Assembly: GCF_900108565.1 (NCBI RefSeq)
Contig: NZ_LT629971.1
Span: forward strand, 4,154,001 to 4,218,000
Reading direction: 5' to 3'
DNA length: 64,000 bases
DNA from: Mycolicibacterium rutilum
GTDB lineage: Bacteria; Actinomycetota; Actinomycetes; Mycobacteriales; Mycobacteriaceae
In this document: one piece after another, positions 51,761-59,998 of the stretch
Layout: every line of letters begins with the position of its first letter
Position numbering within the stretch: position 1 is the first letter of the stretch
Position numbers and translations under genes: made by a program
The notes under the pieces: generated by a model
The model's database searches: none
The model's input: the letters and a program-made list of their open reading frames with translations, nothing else
What the model was told of the DNA's origin: nothing

Positions 51761-53317
51761 TCACCGGAAGCTGAGCACCTGATCGCCCCAGGCCGTCCGC
51801 AGGGGCCGGTCGATGTCGTCGACCACCCGGTCGGCGGCGTCGATCACCAGCGTCGCGCGGTCCGCGGCGCGGTACGGCCGCCACACCGGGTCGCCGGGCA
51901 GCCCGGCCGGGGTGTGGTCGGCGGCGAAGCTCAACCAGCGGGTGCGCATCCGCGCCGAGACCGTCCTTCCCGCCTTGAGCCCGCCCAGCTTGAACGTCGG
52001 GTCCTTCGGCCCGGCGACCAGATTGCCCCAGACATAGGGCAGTTCGGTGGCGTGGGCCGCGCCGAGCCGCAGCAGCCGCAGCATGGGGGTGGCGAAGTCG
52101 AACCGGTAGAGATACACCGGCGCCACGTCACGGTGCCCCTCGGCGAACCACACCGACGGCATGCGGAAGCCGATGTCGCTGGCCACCCCCAGGCCGAGGG
52201 TCTTGCCGCGCCCCCGGTACGTCGACCGGATCTGCTGCTCGTCGGGCAGTTGCAGGTCCGGCTGCTCGGCGGCGATCTCGGCGAACATCGCGCGGATCGC
52301 GGTCGGGGTGATCGGCATCAGCGGGGACTTCATCCACCGGAACAGCGCGGCCTCGTGCTTGTTGGTCCCGATGATCAGCGGCACCGGGTGCGTGCGCCCG
52401 GACCGGGCGAGTTCGACCGGGTGCCCGGGCACGATGTCGCCGTCGATGATCGGCGCGAACGCCAGCGTGCCGGGCGTGCGGACCGGGACATGGTCGAACA
52501 CCCGCTTCGACGCCATCATCAGCGCCGGCGTCGGCACCTCGGTCAGGGTCGAGGCGTCGTCCGGACGCACCTGCAGCTCGTCGAGGAACAGTTCGGCGAC
52601 CCGCCGCGCCCGTTCGCGGTCGTAGATCGAGGTGGCCGGCGAGCTCTGCGCGATCGCCGCGCCGAACAACCCGGCGGCGGCCGGGCTGGCCAGCAGCGCG
52701 GTGATGATCCCGCCCCCGGCGGACTCGCCGAACAGCGTCACCCGGTCCGGGTCTCCCCCGAACCCGGCGATGTTCTCCCGGACCCATTGCAATGCGCACA
52801 GCACATCGCGCAGCCCGAGGTTGGTGGCGAACTCGTCGCCGAACGCCGAGAGGTCCAGAAACCCGAGGGCGCCGAGCCGGTAGTTGACGGTGACGATGAT
52901 CGCCTCTCCACCGGAGGCCAGCGCGCGACCGTGATACAGCGGCTGCGCCGACGAGCCCAGCACATAGGCGCCGCCGTGCACCCACACCAGCACCGGGCGG
53001 CCCGCGCCGGGTTCGGTGTCCGAGGACGCCCAGACATTGAGGGTCAGGCAGTCGTCGCCCTGCGGGGCACCGAGATCCAGTGGTATCCGCGGGTCCGTCG
53101 GCTGCGGGCAGACCGGGCCGACGCGCGTGGCATCGGCCGGTTCCGTCCAGCGCCGCGGCGGCTCGGGCGGCCGCCAGCGCAGCGCCCCGGCGGGCGGGGC
53201 GGCGTACCGGATACCCTTCCAGGACTTGACAATTCCGTCGTCGATGCCACGGACGGGGCCGTAGTTGGTGTCGACGACCAGGCCGTCGCCGGTGGTGCGC
53301 CGGGCGTCGGCCGTCAC
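51761..53317 (-). CDS. Type-B carboxylesterase
   Basis: A 518-residue alpha/beta-hydrolase of the carboxylesterase/para-nitrobenzyl esterase group. It has the oxyanion loop VWVHGGAYVLGS, the nucleophile elbow TLFGESAGGGII, a glutamate in IIGTNKHEAALFRW and the catalytic His region AHATELPYVWGNL. No signal peptide is seen. GTG 53317 overlaps the VWA gene stop by GTGA, so the two are coupled; the desaturase follows on the same strand. Confidence 0.88.
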   Translation of the reverse strand: MTADARRTTGDGLVVDTNYGPVRGIDDGIVKSWKGIRYAAPPAGALRWRPPEPPRRWTEPADATRVGPVCPQPTDPRIPLDLGAPQGDDCLTLNVWASSDTEPGAGRPVLVWVHGGAYVLGSSAQPLYHGRALASGGEAIIVTVNYRLGALGFLDLSAFGDEFATNLGLRDVLCALQWVRENIAGFGGDPDRVTLFGESAGGGIITALLASPAAAGLFGAAIAQSSPATSIYDRERARRVAELFLDELQVRPDDASTLTEVPTPALMMASKRVFDHVPVRTPGTLAFAPIIDGDIVPGHPVELARSGRTHPVPLIIGTNKHEAALFRWMKSPLMPITPTAIRAMFAEIAAEQPDLQLPDEQQIRSTYRGRGKTLGLGVASDIGFRMPSVWFAEGHRDVAPVYLYRFDFATPMLRLLRLGAAHATELPYVWGNLVAGPKDPTFKLGGLKAGRTVSARMRTRWLSFAADHTPAGLPGDPVWRPYRAADRATLVIDAADRVVDDIDRPLRTAWGDQVLSFR

Positions 53318-53961
53318 CGGCCGCCTCCCGCGGCCGCCCGACGGTCGTCGTCACTGAACCCGGCGACCTCCGCGGCGACCGGGGCGGCGTTGCGACGCGA
53401 CACGAAGGCCGAGGTGGACGCCCACGCGGCCCCGACACCGTCGCCGTCGGCGGCGTAGGTGATCGACCGGTCGGCGGAGAAGCCGAGCTGCTGACCGATG
53501 GCGACCGCGTCCATGTTCGCGCCGAGAAAGACGAAATCCCAGGAGTATTCGCTTTCCTGACGCCCGATCGCCTTGCTCACCGCGTCGTGCGTCCACTCCT
53601 TGCTGGAGTTCTCGTGCCCGTCGGTCAGCACCACCACGGTGACCCGGCCGGGCCGCTGCTCTTCGGGCAGCGCGGCCAGCTCGGCACCGACGTCGGTGAT
53701 CAGCTTGCCGACGGCGTCGTAGAGGGCCGTCGCCCCGCGCGGTTGCAGCTGCAGCGGCGGAACGTCGGCAACCGGCCGGTTCGCATAGACCACCTCGTAC
53801 TCGGTGTCGAACTGCGCCAACGTCACCCGGACATCGAGGTCGCCGCCGCGCTGGTCGCCGATGAACGCGTCGAACCCGCCCTCGGTGTCGGACTTGATCG
53901 ACTCCATCGACCCCGACCTGTCGAGCAGGACAGCGATGAGCGCGCGCTGGGAATCGGTCAT
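53314..53961 (-). CDS. Cytoplasmic von Willebrand A-domain protein
   Basis: A 215-residue VWA protein with an intact MIDAS motif: AVLLDRSGSMESIKSDT (D-x-S-x-S), a threonine in RGATALYDAVG, and VVVLTDGHENSS. It has no signal peptide or membrane segment. GAGGAG precedes ATG 53961 at good spacing. It is the first gene of the VWA-esterase-desaturase-amine oxidase cluster and is divergent from the SMR exporter genes. A metal-dependent scaffold role is usual for this family; its partner is unknown. Confidence 0.83.
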   Translation of the reverse strand: MTDSQRALIAVLLDRSGSMESIKSDTEGGFDAFIGDQRGGDLDVRVTLAQFDTEYEVVYANRPVADVPPLQLQPRGATALYDAVGKLITDVGAELAALPEEQRPGRVTVVVLTDGHENSSKEWTHDAVSKAIGRQESEYSWDFVFLGANMDAVAIGQQLGFSADRSITYAADGDGVGAAWASTSAFVSRRNAAPVAAEVAGFSDDDRRAAAGGGR

Positions 53962-54054
53962 GAAAACTCCTCGGGTCGATGAGAACAGCAAATCCAGGCT
54001 ACGCGCGGGCACCGACAGTCCCGGCTCACCGCGGCAAGCCATTAGCGTGGTGGA

Positions 54055-54390
54055 GTGCACAAGTGGGCGCTGCTGGGCGCGGCTATCAGCGTGGAGGTCG
54101 CGGCGACACTGTCGTTGCGCGCATCGCAGGACCATCGGGCGTGGCTGATCGTCGTCGTCGGCGGCTACCTCGGCGCGTTCGTGTTGCTGACCATGGTGCT
54201 GCGTACCGGCATGGCGGTCGGCGTGGCCTACGGCATCTGGGGAGCGATGGGCACCGCCTGCACCGCCGTGCTCGCCGCGGTCCTGTTCGGTGATCCGTTC
54301 ACCACACCCGTCGTCGTCGGCATCGCGTTGATCATCGGCGGGGTGCTGCTGATCGAACTCGGATCCCATCACGCGGTGCCGCGCCGGTGA
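54055..54390 (+). CDS. Small multidrug resistance (SMR) exporter subunit 1
   Basis: A 111-residue four-helix SMR protein. The essential glutamate of helix 1 is in ISVEVAATLSLRAS, and helix 3 has AVGVAYGIWGAMGTACTAVL. These small proteins dimerise to export cationic drugs, guanidinium or similar compounds by proton antiport. GTG 54055 is the start. The stop overlaps the ATG of a second SMR gene (TGATG), so the two subunits are co-translated and likely form an antiparallel heterodimer. Confidence 0.88.
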   Translation: MHKWALLGAAISVEVAATLSLRASQDHRAWLIVVVGGYLGAFVLLTMVLRTGMAVGVAYGIWGAMGTACTAVLAAVLFGDPFTTPVVVGIALIIGGVLLIELGSHHAVPRR

Positions 54391-54713
54391 TGTACGGGAC
54401 GCTGGCCGCCGCGATCGTCATCGAGGTGGTGGCGACGCTGGCGCTGCGGGCCTCCGACGGCTTCCGGCGCAAGGTGTGGATCGCACCGGTGGTCGCAGGT
54501 TACGTCGCCTCCTTCTACCTGCTGTGGCTGACGCTCGGGCTGGGCATGCCGGTCGGCATCGCCTACGGGGTGTGGACGGCGTGCGGGGTGGCGCTGGTCG
54601 CGGTGATCGCCCGCTTCCTGTTCGCCGAGCCGCTGACCTGGGTGATGGCGCTGGGCATCGCGCTGATCGTGGGCGGTGTGCTCACGATCGAACTCGCCGG
54701 TGTCGCGCACTGA
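54390..54713 (+). CDS. Small multidrug resistance (SMR) exporter subunit 2
   Basis: The partner of the preceding gene, 107 residues. The helix-1 glutamate is in AIVIEVVATLALRASDG, and PVGIAYGVWTACGVALVAVI is the matching helix-3 motif. ATG 54390 overlaps the preceding stop. The two proteins differ in loop charge, as heterodimeric SMR pairs such as EbrAB do. Its last 32 bases overlap the 3' end of the convergent MFS gene. Confidence 0.88.
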   Translation: MYGTLAAAIVIEVVATLALRASDGFRRKVWIAPVVAGYVASFYLLWLTLGLGMPVGIAYGVWTACGVALVAVIARFLFAEPLTWVMALGIALIVGGVLTIELAGVAH

Positions 54714-55887
54714 GCGCACCGGCCAGCACCACGATCACCACCCCGACCGCCGGGACCGCCAGCAGCCCCGCCCGCAGGCCCGCCGCGTCGGCGATCACCC
54801 CGACCAGCAGGGGCGCGCCGAAGAAGCCGATCCGCATGAGCCAGGTCAGGATGGTCAGCCCGCTGCCGGGCCGCAGCCCGGGTAACTGGTCGGCGGCGTG
54901 CATCGCCGACGGGATCACCACCGCCACCCCGAGCCCGGCCAGCGCGAACCCGGCGATGGTGCCCGGCACCGACGGGAACGCCAGCGCCAGCCCCATGCCC
55001 AGCGCGGTCACCGCTCCGCCCGCCCGCACCACCGCGCGTTCGCCGAACCGGTCGACCAGCCGGTCGCCCACCAGCCGGCCCACGAAGATGGACCCGACGA
55101 CGGCGATGTAACCCGAGACCGCGAGGGCCGCGGGGGCGTCCAGGCTGTCGCGCAGATACAGGATCGCCCAGGTGTTTCCGGCGTCCTCGACGGTGGCGCC
55201 GGCCACCGCCAGCACCACCAGGGCCAGCAGCGTCGCGTACACCGCCACACCGGCGCGGCCCCGCCCGGACTCCTGCGCGGCCGGATGCCCGTCGTCGTCG
55301 GCGCCGGGCAGCAGGTGGCGGTAGGCGACCAGCACCACCGCGCTGCACAGGGCGCCCGCGACGCCGAGGTGCACCGCGCGCGAGATGCCGAGCGCGATCG
55401 CGGCGCCGCCCATCAGACCGCCGAGGATGGCCCCGGCCGCCCACACCGCGTGCAGCGAGTTGATGATCGAGCGCCGGTAGATGCGCTGGACCCGCAGCCC
55501 GTGCGCGTTCTGCGCGACGTCGGTGACCGAATCGCAGGCGCCGGCCACGAACAGCGCGCCCGCCAGCATCGCCGGTGAGGTGGCCACCCCGGCGACGAGG
55601 ACGAACACCCCGATGCCGATGGTGCCGACGACCGCGACCCGCGACGAGCGGTACCGCCGGATCAGCGCGGCCGCGGTCAGCCCCGCGGCCAGCGCGCCGA
55701 CGGAGAACGCCGCCACGGCGGCGCCGTAGGCCGAGTTGGACAACCCCAGATCGGACTTGATCTCCGGATACCGCGGCAGGATGTTGGCGAACACCGCGCC
55801 GTTGGTGAGGAACAGCGCCGCCACCGCGACGCGTGCCCGCCGGGTCTGCGCCCGGTCCGGCTCGGTCTGAGTCCGGTCGGCGCCCAT
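54682..55887 (-). CDS. MFS transporter, drug or metabolite exporter type
   Basis: A 401-residue major-facilitator protein with about 12 hydrophobic helices. An N-terminal segment (FLTNGAVFANILPRYPEIKS) is followed by a motif-A-like loop (AALIRRYRSSRVAVVG), and another lies in the second half (RLVGDRLVDRFGERAVVRAG). The overall pattern is of a YbjJ-like efflux group. ATG 55887 is used, with GTG 55893 an alternative. It is convergent with the SMR pair and shares 32 bases with it. The substrate is unknown. Confidence 0.83.
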   Translation of the reverse strand: MGADRTQTEPDRAQTRRARVAVAALFLTNGAVFANILPRYPEIKSDLGLSNSAYGAAVAAFSVGALAAGLTAAALIRRYRSSRVAVVGTIGIGVFVLVAGVATSPAMLAGALFVAGACDSVTDVAQNAHGLRVQRIYRRSIINSLHAVWAAGAILGGLMGGAAIALGISRAVHLGVAGALCSAVVLVAYRHLLPGADDDGHPAAQESGRGRAGVAVYATLLALVVLAVAGATVEDAGNTWAILYLRDSLDAPAALAVSGYIAVVGSIFVGRLVGDRLVDRFGERAVVRAGGAVTALGMGLALAFPSVPGTIAGFALAGLGVAVVIPSAMHAADQLPGLRPGSGLTILTWLMRIGFFGAPLLVGVIADAAGLRAGLLAVPAVGVVIVVLAGALSARHRRVRS

Positions 55888-55989
55888 ACGCACCGACCCT
55901 ACCGATCCGCCGGGATTGGCTTTCCGTGCAACGGGTATCTGCGAGTGCGTGACGAGACGCGACTGCGCCCGCCGGGCAAGATTGGCGCC

Positions 55990-58131
55990 ATGACGAATCC
56001 GGCGGCCGCACTGGTCGAGTTGGCGCACCGCTACGGTGTCGCAACGGAATACGAGGACTGGACGGGAACGGTGACGCCGGTCGCCGCGTCGACCCTGGTC
56101 GCGGTGCTCGCGGCGTTGGGGGTGCCCGCAGGCACCGACGCGGAGTGCCGCGCCGCGCTGGCGGCGCACGACCGCGAGTACTGGGCGCGGCCGCTGCCGC
56201 CGACGGTGATCGGCCGCGCGGGCACCGCCTCGCGGTTCTGGGTTCATGTCACGCACGGAGATCCGGCGCACCCGTGGCTGCGGCTCGAGGACGGCACCGT
56301 GCGCAGCGGCCTTCGTCAACTCGAAAACAACAGCGGCCCTTACGATCTCGACGGCCGGCTGGTCGGCGAGGCGACATTCGAGCTGCCCGTCGATCTGCCG
56401 ATCGGGTACCACCGGCTGCATCTGCAGCTCGCCGACGCCGAGGTCAGCGCACCGGTCATCGTCTCGCCCGCCTCGCTGCAGCCGCCGGCCGGCAGGCAGT
56501 GGGGGCTGGCCACCCAGCTCTACAGCGTGCGGTCGCGGTGGTCGTGGGGCATCGGCGACCTGACCGACCTGACCGATCTCGCGGTGTGGTCGGCGGCCCG
56601 GCACGGCGCCGACTTCGTCCTGGTAAACCCGCTGCACGCGGCGGCGCCGACGGCGCCGATGGAACCGTCGCCGTATCTGCCAACCTCGCGGCGCTTCGTC
56701 AATCCCATCTATCTGCGGGTGGAGGCCATCCCGGAGTATGCCCACTTGCGCAGGCGTGGCCGGCTGCGCAAGGCGCGCGAGGACGTGCAGGCGCGCGCCG
56801 ACAAGTCCGACCGGATCGACCGCGACGCGGCCTGGAAGGCCAAGCGCGCCGCGTTGAAGGAGGTGCACGCGGTGCCGCGGTCAGCGGGCCGCGAGCTCGC
56901 CTACGCCGCGTACCGGGAGCGCGAGGGCGCCGACCTCGACGACTTCGCGACCTGGTGCGCGGTCGCCGAACGCCACGGCGGCGACTGGCGGACGTGGCCC
57001 GAAGATCTGCGGCACCCCGCGGGGCCGGCGGTCGCCGCGTTCGCCGGCAAGCACGCCGACACCGTCGACTTCCACCGGTGGCTGCAGTGGCAGCTCGACG
57101 ACCAGCTGACCGCGACACAGGCCACCGCCGAGCAGGCCGGGATGGGCCTGGGCGTCATGCACGATCTCGCGGTCGGTGTCGACCCGGGCGGCGCCGACGC
57201 GTGGGCGCTGCAGGACGTGCTCGCGCTCGGCGTGACCGCCGGCGCGCCGCCCGACGAGTTCAACCAGCTCGGACAGGACTGGTCCCAGCCGCCGTGGCGG
57301 CCCGACGAACTCGAACGCCGGGCCTACGAGCCGTTCCGGGCGCTGGTCCGCGCGGTGCTGCGGCACGCGGGCGGGGTCCGTATCGACCACATCATCGGTC
57401 TGTTTCGGCTGTGGTGGATCCCGGAGGCCGCGCCACCCACCGAGGGCACCTACGTCCGCTATGACCACGACGCGATGATCGGCATCGTCGCGCTGGAGGC
57501 GCACCGCGCCGGCGCTGTCGTCGTCGGCGAAGACCTCGGCACGGTCGAGCCGTGGGTGCGCGACTATCTGCACGAGCGCGGCCTGTTCGGGACGTCGATC
57601 CTGTGGTTCGAGGCCGACCGCGACGGGGGCGGCGGACCCCTGCCCGCCGAACGGTGGCGCGAGTACTGCCTGTCCGCGGTCACCACCCACGATCTGCCGC
57701 CGACGGCCGGCTACCTGGCAGGCGAACACGTCCGGCTACGCGACGAACTCGGATTGTTGACCCGGCCCGCGGCCGAGGAACTCGCCGCCGACCGCGAACA
57801 GCAGGCGGCCTGGCTCGAAGAGCTGCGCCGCGTCGGGCTGCTCGACGACGACCCGGATCCCGGTACCGCCGCGGTCGTCGAGGCGCTGCACCGCTATCTC
57901 GGCCGCACCCCGTCGCGGCTGCTGGCGATGTCGCTGGCCGACGCGGTCGGTGACCTACGCACCCAGAACCAGCCCGGCACCAGCGACGAGTACCCGAACT
58001 GGCGGGTGCCCCTGACCGGACCCGGCGGCAGGAAGGTGCTGCTCGAAGACCTGTTCGGCGACGCCGCGGCGGCCCGGCTCGGGGAGATCATGCGGGCCGC
58101 GGTGCAGCCCTCCCCCTCGAGCCCGCTGTAA
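55990..58131 (+). CDS. malQ: 4-alpha-glucanotransferase (amylomaltase) MalQ
   Basis: Transfers maltosyl or longer alpha-1,4-glucan segments, feeding glycogen and maltose metabolism. The 713-residue GH77 enzyme has an N-terminal extension (about 1-165) and a catalytic barrel with GGVRIDHIIGLFRLWWIPE (catalytic Asp), VVVGEDLGTVEPWVRDYL (catalytic Glu) and VTTHDLPPTAGYLAG (transition-state Asp). ATG 55990 begins MTNPAAALVELAHRYG. It corresponds to Rv1781c, which in M. tuberculosis neighbours the ESX-5 locus; no ESX-5 gene is present here. Confidence 0.95.
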   Translation: MTNPAAALVELAHRYGVATEYEDWTGTVTPVAASTLVAVLAALGVPAGTDAECRAALAAHDREYWARPLPPTVIGRAGTASRFWVHVTHGDPAHPWLRLEDGTVRSGLRQLENNSGPYDLDGRLVGEATFELPVDLPIGYHRLHLQLADAEVSAPVIVSPASLQPPAGRQWGLATQLYSVRSRWSWGIGDLTDLTDLAVWSAARHGADFVLVNPLHAAAPTAPMEPSPYLPTSRRFVNPIYLRVEAIPEYAHLRRRGRLRKAREDVQARADKSDRIDRDAAWKAKRAALKEVHAVPRSAGRELAYAAYREREGADLDDFATWCAVAERHGGDWRTWPEDLRHPAGPAVAAFAGKHADTVDFHRWLQWQLDDQLTATQATAEQAGMGLGVMHDLAVGVDPGGADAWALQDVLALGVTAGAPPDEFNQLGQDWSQPPWRPDELERRAYEPFRALVRAVLRHAGGVRIDHIIGLFRLWWIPEAAPPTEGTYVRYDHDAMIGIVALEAHRAGAVVVGEDLGTVEPWVRDYLHERGLFGTSILWFEADRDGGGGPLPAERWREYCLSAVTTHDLPPTAGYLAGEHVRLRDELGLLTRPAAEELAADREQQAAWLEELRRVGLLDDDPDPGTAAVVEALHRYLGRTPSRLLAMSLADAVGDLRTQNQPGTSDEYPNWRVPLTGPGGRKVLLEDLFGDAAAARLGEIMRAAVQPSPSSPL

Positions 58132-58209
58132 CGCCGGCGCACTCTCCTCCGGTTTCACATTCGTCACGTCTGCGATATGTTCGCACCGCACCGACCGAGG
58201 AGAGATCAC

Positions 58210-58623
58210 GTGAAGAAGCTTGTAGTGCTCAGCGGCGGGCTGGTCGCGGTCGGTTCCGCGGCGCTGGTCGGCGCCGGGATTGCGATGTCGCAGCCCGCGG
58301 CGAACAACTACAACGTGGTCGGCGAGCCCTACCAGAAGGCGCTGCAGCTGCTGAAGTCCCAGGGCGTGAAGGCCTACTTCGGCGGTTCGTTCGGCAGCGT
58401 GCTCCCCCAGGCGCAGTGCCTGGTCGACCAGCAGAAGATCACCGGTGGCGGCCGGATGCTGCTGATGCTCGACTGCAGCCAGAAGGCGGCCGACATGCTC
58501 GCGGAGATGGGTTCGGGCGGCGGCCCGACCGTCGGTGGCAACGGCATCACGACCGTGACGCCGACGCCGGTGGTCCCGATTCAGGGCGCGCCGGGCGCGG
58601 GAGCCCCGCCCCCGCCGGCCTGA
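58210..58623 (+). CDS. Small exported or membrane-anchored mycobacterial protein
   Basis: A 137-residue protein with an N-terminal signal or anchor segment (KKLVVLSGGLVAVGSAALVG). The folded core contains NYNVVGEPYQKALQLLKSQG and FGSVLPQAQCLVDQQKITGG with two cysteines, likely one disulfide (QCLVDQ and LDCSQK). The tail is Pro/Ala-rich. GTG 58210 has AGGAG upstream. I do not recognise its function; it looks like a secreted envelope protein. Confidence 0.72.
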   Translation: MKKLVVLSGGLVAVGSAALVGAGIAMSQPAANNYNVVGEPYQKALQLLKSQGVKAYFGGSFGSVLPQAQCLVDQQKITGGGRMLLMLDCSQKAADMLAEMGSGGGPTVGGNGITTVTPTPVVPIQGAPGAGAPPPPA

Positions 58624-58624
58624 G

Positions 58625-59059
58625 TCAGCTCTCCACCATCTGGCGGAGGTTCTTCAGCGTCGCGCTCATCGTGCGACCGACCTGGCGCGCCGCGACCCGG
58701 TCGGCGATCAGCCCCAGCAGGTTGCCGGCCGACTCGTAGGCGAGCCGGAACGTCACCTTCGTGCGGCCGTCGTCGGTACTGCGCAACCGGAACCGGCCGC
58801 GCTGCGACACCCCGGTGATGCCGATCCACGACACCTCGCGCGGTACGTCGAACTCCACCACCTCGACCGTGCCGCCGATCGGCACCGAACCCACCTTCCA
58901 GTGCACGGTGTAGCGGGACCCCAGCCCCGCGTCTCCTTCGGTCAAGGTCTCCCAGCGCTCCAGGCTGGCCATGAACTGCGGATAGCTGCCGGGGTCGCTG
59001 ACCACCTTCCACACCTGCTCGCGGTCCGCGTCGATCACGCACTGGCGCTGCACTCTCAT
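58625..59059 (-). CDS. SRPBCC family (polyketide cyclase/START-like) protein
   Basis: A 144-residue helix-grip protein of the type labelled polyketide cyclase/dehydrase. It begins MRVQRQCVIDADREQVWKVV and contains FMASLERWETLTEGDAGLGS and the C-terminal long helix VAARQVGRTMSATLKNLRQM. It likely binds a hydrophobic ligand. It ends one base from the convergent exported-protein gene and follows the acyltransferase on the same strand by nine bases, so a shared role in lipid handling is possible. Confidence 0.8.
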   Translation of the reverse strand: MRVQRQCVIDADREQVWKVVSDPGSYPQFMASLERWETLTEGDAGLGSRYTVHWKVGSVPIGGTVEVVEFDVPREVSWIGITGVSQRGRFRLRSTDDGRTKVTFRLAYESAGNLLGLIADRVAARQVGRTMSATLKNLRQMVES

Positions 59060-59068
59060 GGCGTCACC

Positions 59069-59905
59069 TCAGCCGATCACCGGGAACCGCCGGCGCGCGG
59101 CCAGCGCGTCCACGCCGCTCTGCAGGCTGGCCAGCACCTTGTCGTTGATCACGTCGTCGTCGCTGGCGGCGATGTCCTCGGCGCTGATCGGGTCCTGTAC
59201 CTCGATCGCGATCTTCGTCGGCAGCGGTAGCCGCGGGAGCATGTCGCTGACCGTCAGTCCCCACGGCGGGGCGAACAGGATCGGCACGCTCTTCAGGCGG
59301 GCGGCCTGGTCGACCCGCAGCAGCCGGGCCAGCCACTGCCCGCGGTCGAGGAACAGCGCCGCCTCCTGGCCGCCGACGCTCGCGACCGGCACGATCGGCA
59401 CGCCCGCATCGCGGGCGAGTTTCACGTACCCCTTGCGGCCGCCGAAGTCCACCTTGTGGCGCTCCCACGACGGCCGGAACACCTCGTAGTCGCCGCCGGG
59501 ATACACCAGCAACGCCGCGCCCTCGCTCAGCGCCAGCGTGGCGTTGTCGTGGTTGGCCGCCACCGTGCCGAACTTGCGTAGCGACCCCAGCCCGGGCATG
59601 GACACGACCAGGTTGTGCGCCAACTGGTAGAACGGCCGCTCGACCCCGAAGTACGAACAAAACGCCAACGTGAACACGAATGTGTCGGGCGGCAGGTTGC
59701 CGCCACTGTGGTTGCCCACCAACAACACCGGGCCGTCGGCCGGGATGCGGTCCAGACCGCGCACGTCGGCGCGGAAGTACAGCGACGCCAGCAGCCACAG
59801 CCCCGGCAGTTGCTCGCGGATGTAGTCGGCATCGCGCTGGTCGAGGTCGGCCTTCGGGACGCGGGCGGTCACCTGTTGTTTGGCCCAGTCGAAGATCCCC
59901 GGCAT
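59069..59905 (-). CDS. LPLAT/MGAT-like acyltransferase
   Basis: A 278-residue acyltransferase-fold protein. The catalytic-histidine block is LLVGNHSGGNLPPDTFVFT, which keeps the His but places the Asp farther away than the standard H-x4-D, a pattern of the monoacylglycerol/diacylglycerol acyltransferase-like branch. The second block LLVYPGGDYEVFRPSWERHK replaces the usual FPEGTR motif, again as in that branch. ATG 59905 (MPGIFDWAKQQ) is chosen over 59929. It would acylate a glycerolipid or similar acceptor; the substrate is unknown. Confidence 0.82.
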   Translation of the reverse strand: MPGIFDWAKQQVTARVPKADLDQRDADYIREQLPGLWLLASLYFRADVRGLDRIPADGPVLLVGNHSGGNLPPDTFVFTLAFCSYFGVERPFYQLAHNLVVSMPGLGSLRKFGTVAANHDNATLALSEGAALLVYPGGDYEVFRPSWERHKVDFGGRKGYVKLARDAGVPIVPVASVGGQEAALFLDRGQWLARLLRVDQAARLKSVPILFAPPWGLTVSDMLPRLPLPTKIAIEVQDPISAEDIAASDDDVINDKVLASLQSGVDALAARRRFPVIG

Positions 59906-59998
59906 GGCAGTCCTATTGACGCCACGCAACTACCTGAAACCTGCGTTCCCGGGTAACCGATTAAACTGCAGGCCACAACCATCGGAGGTGAAGCCGCG

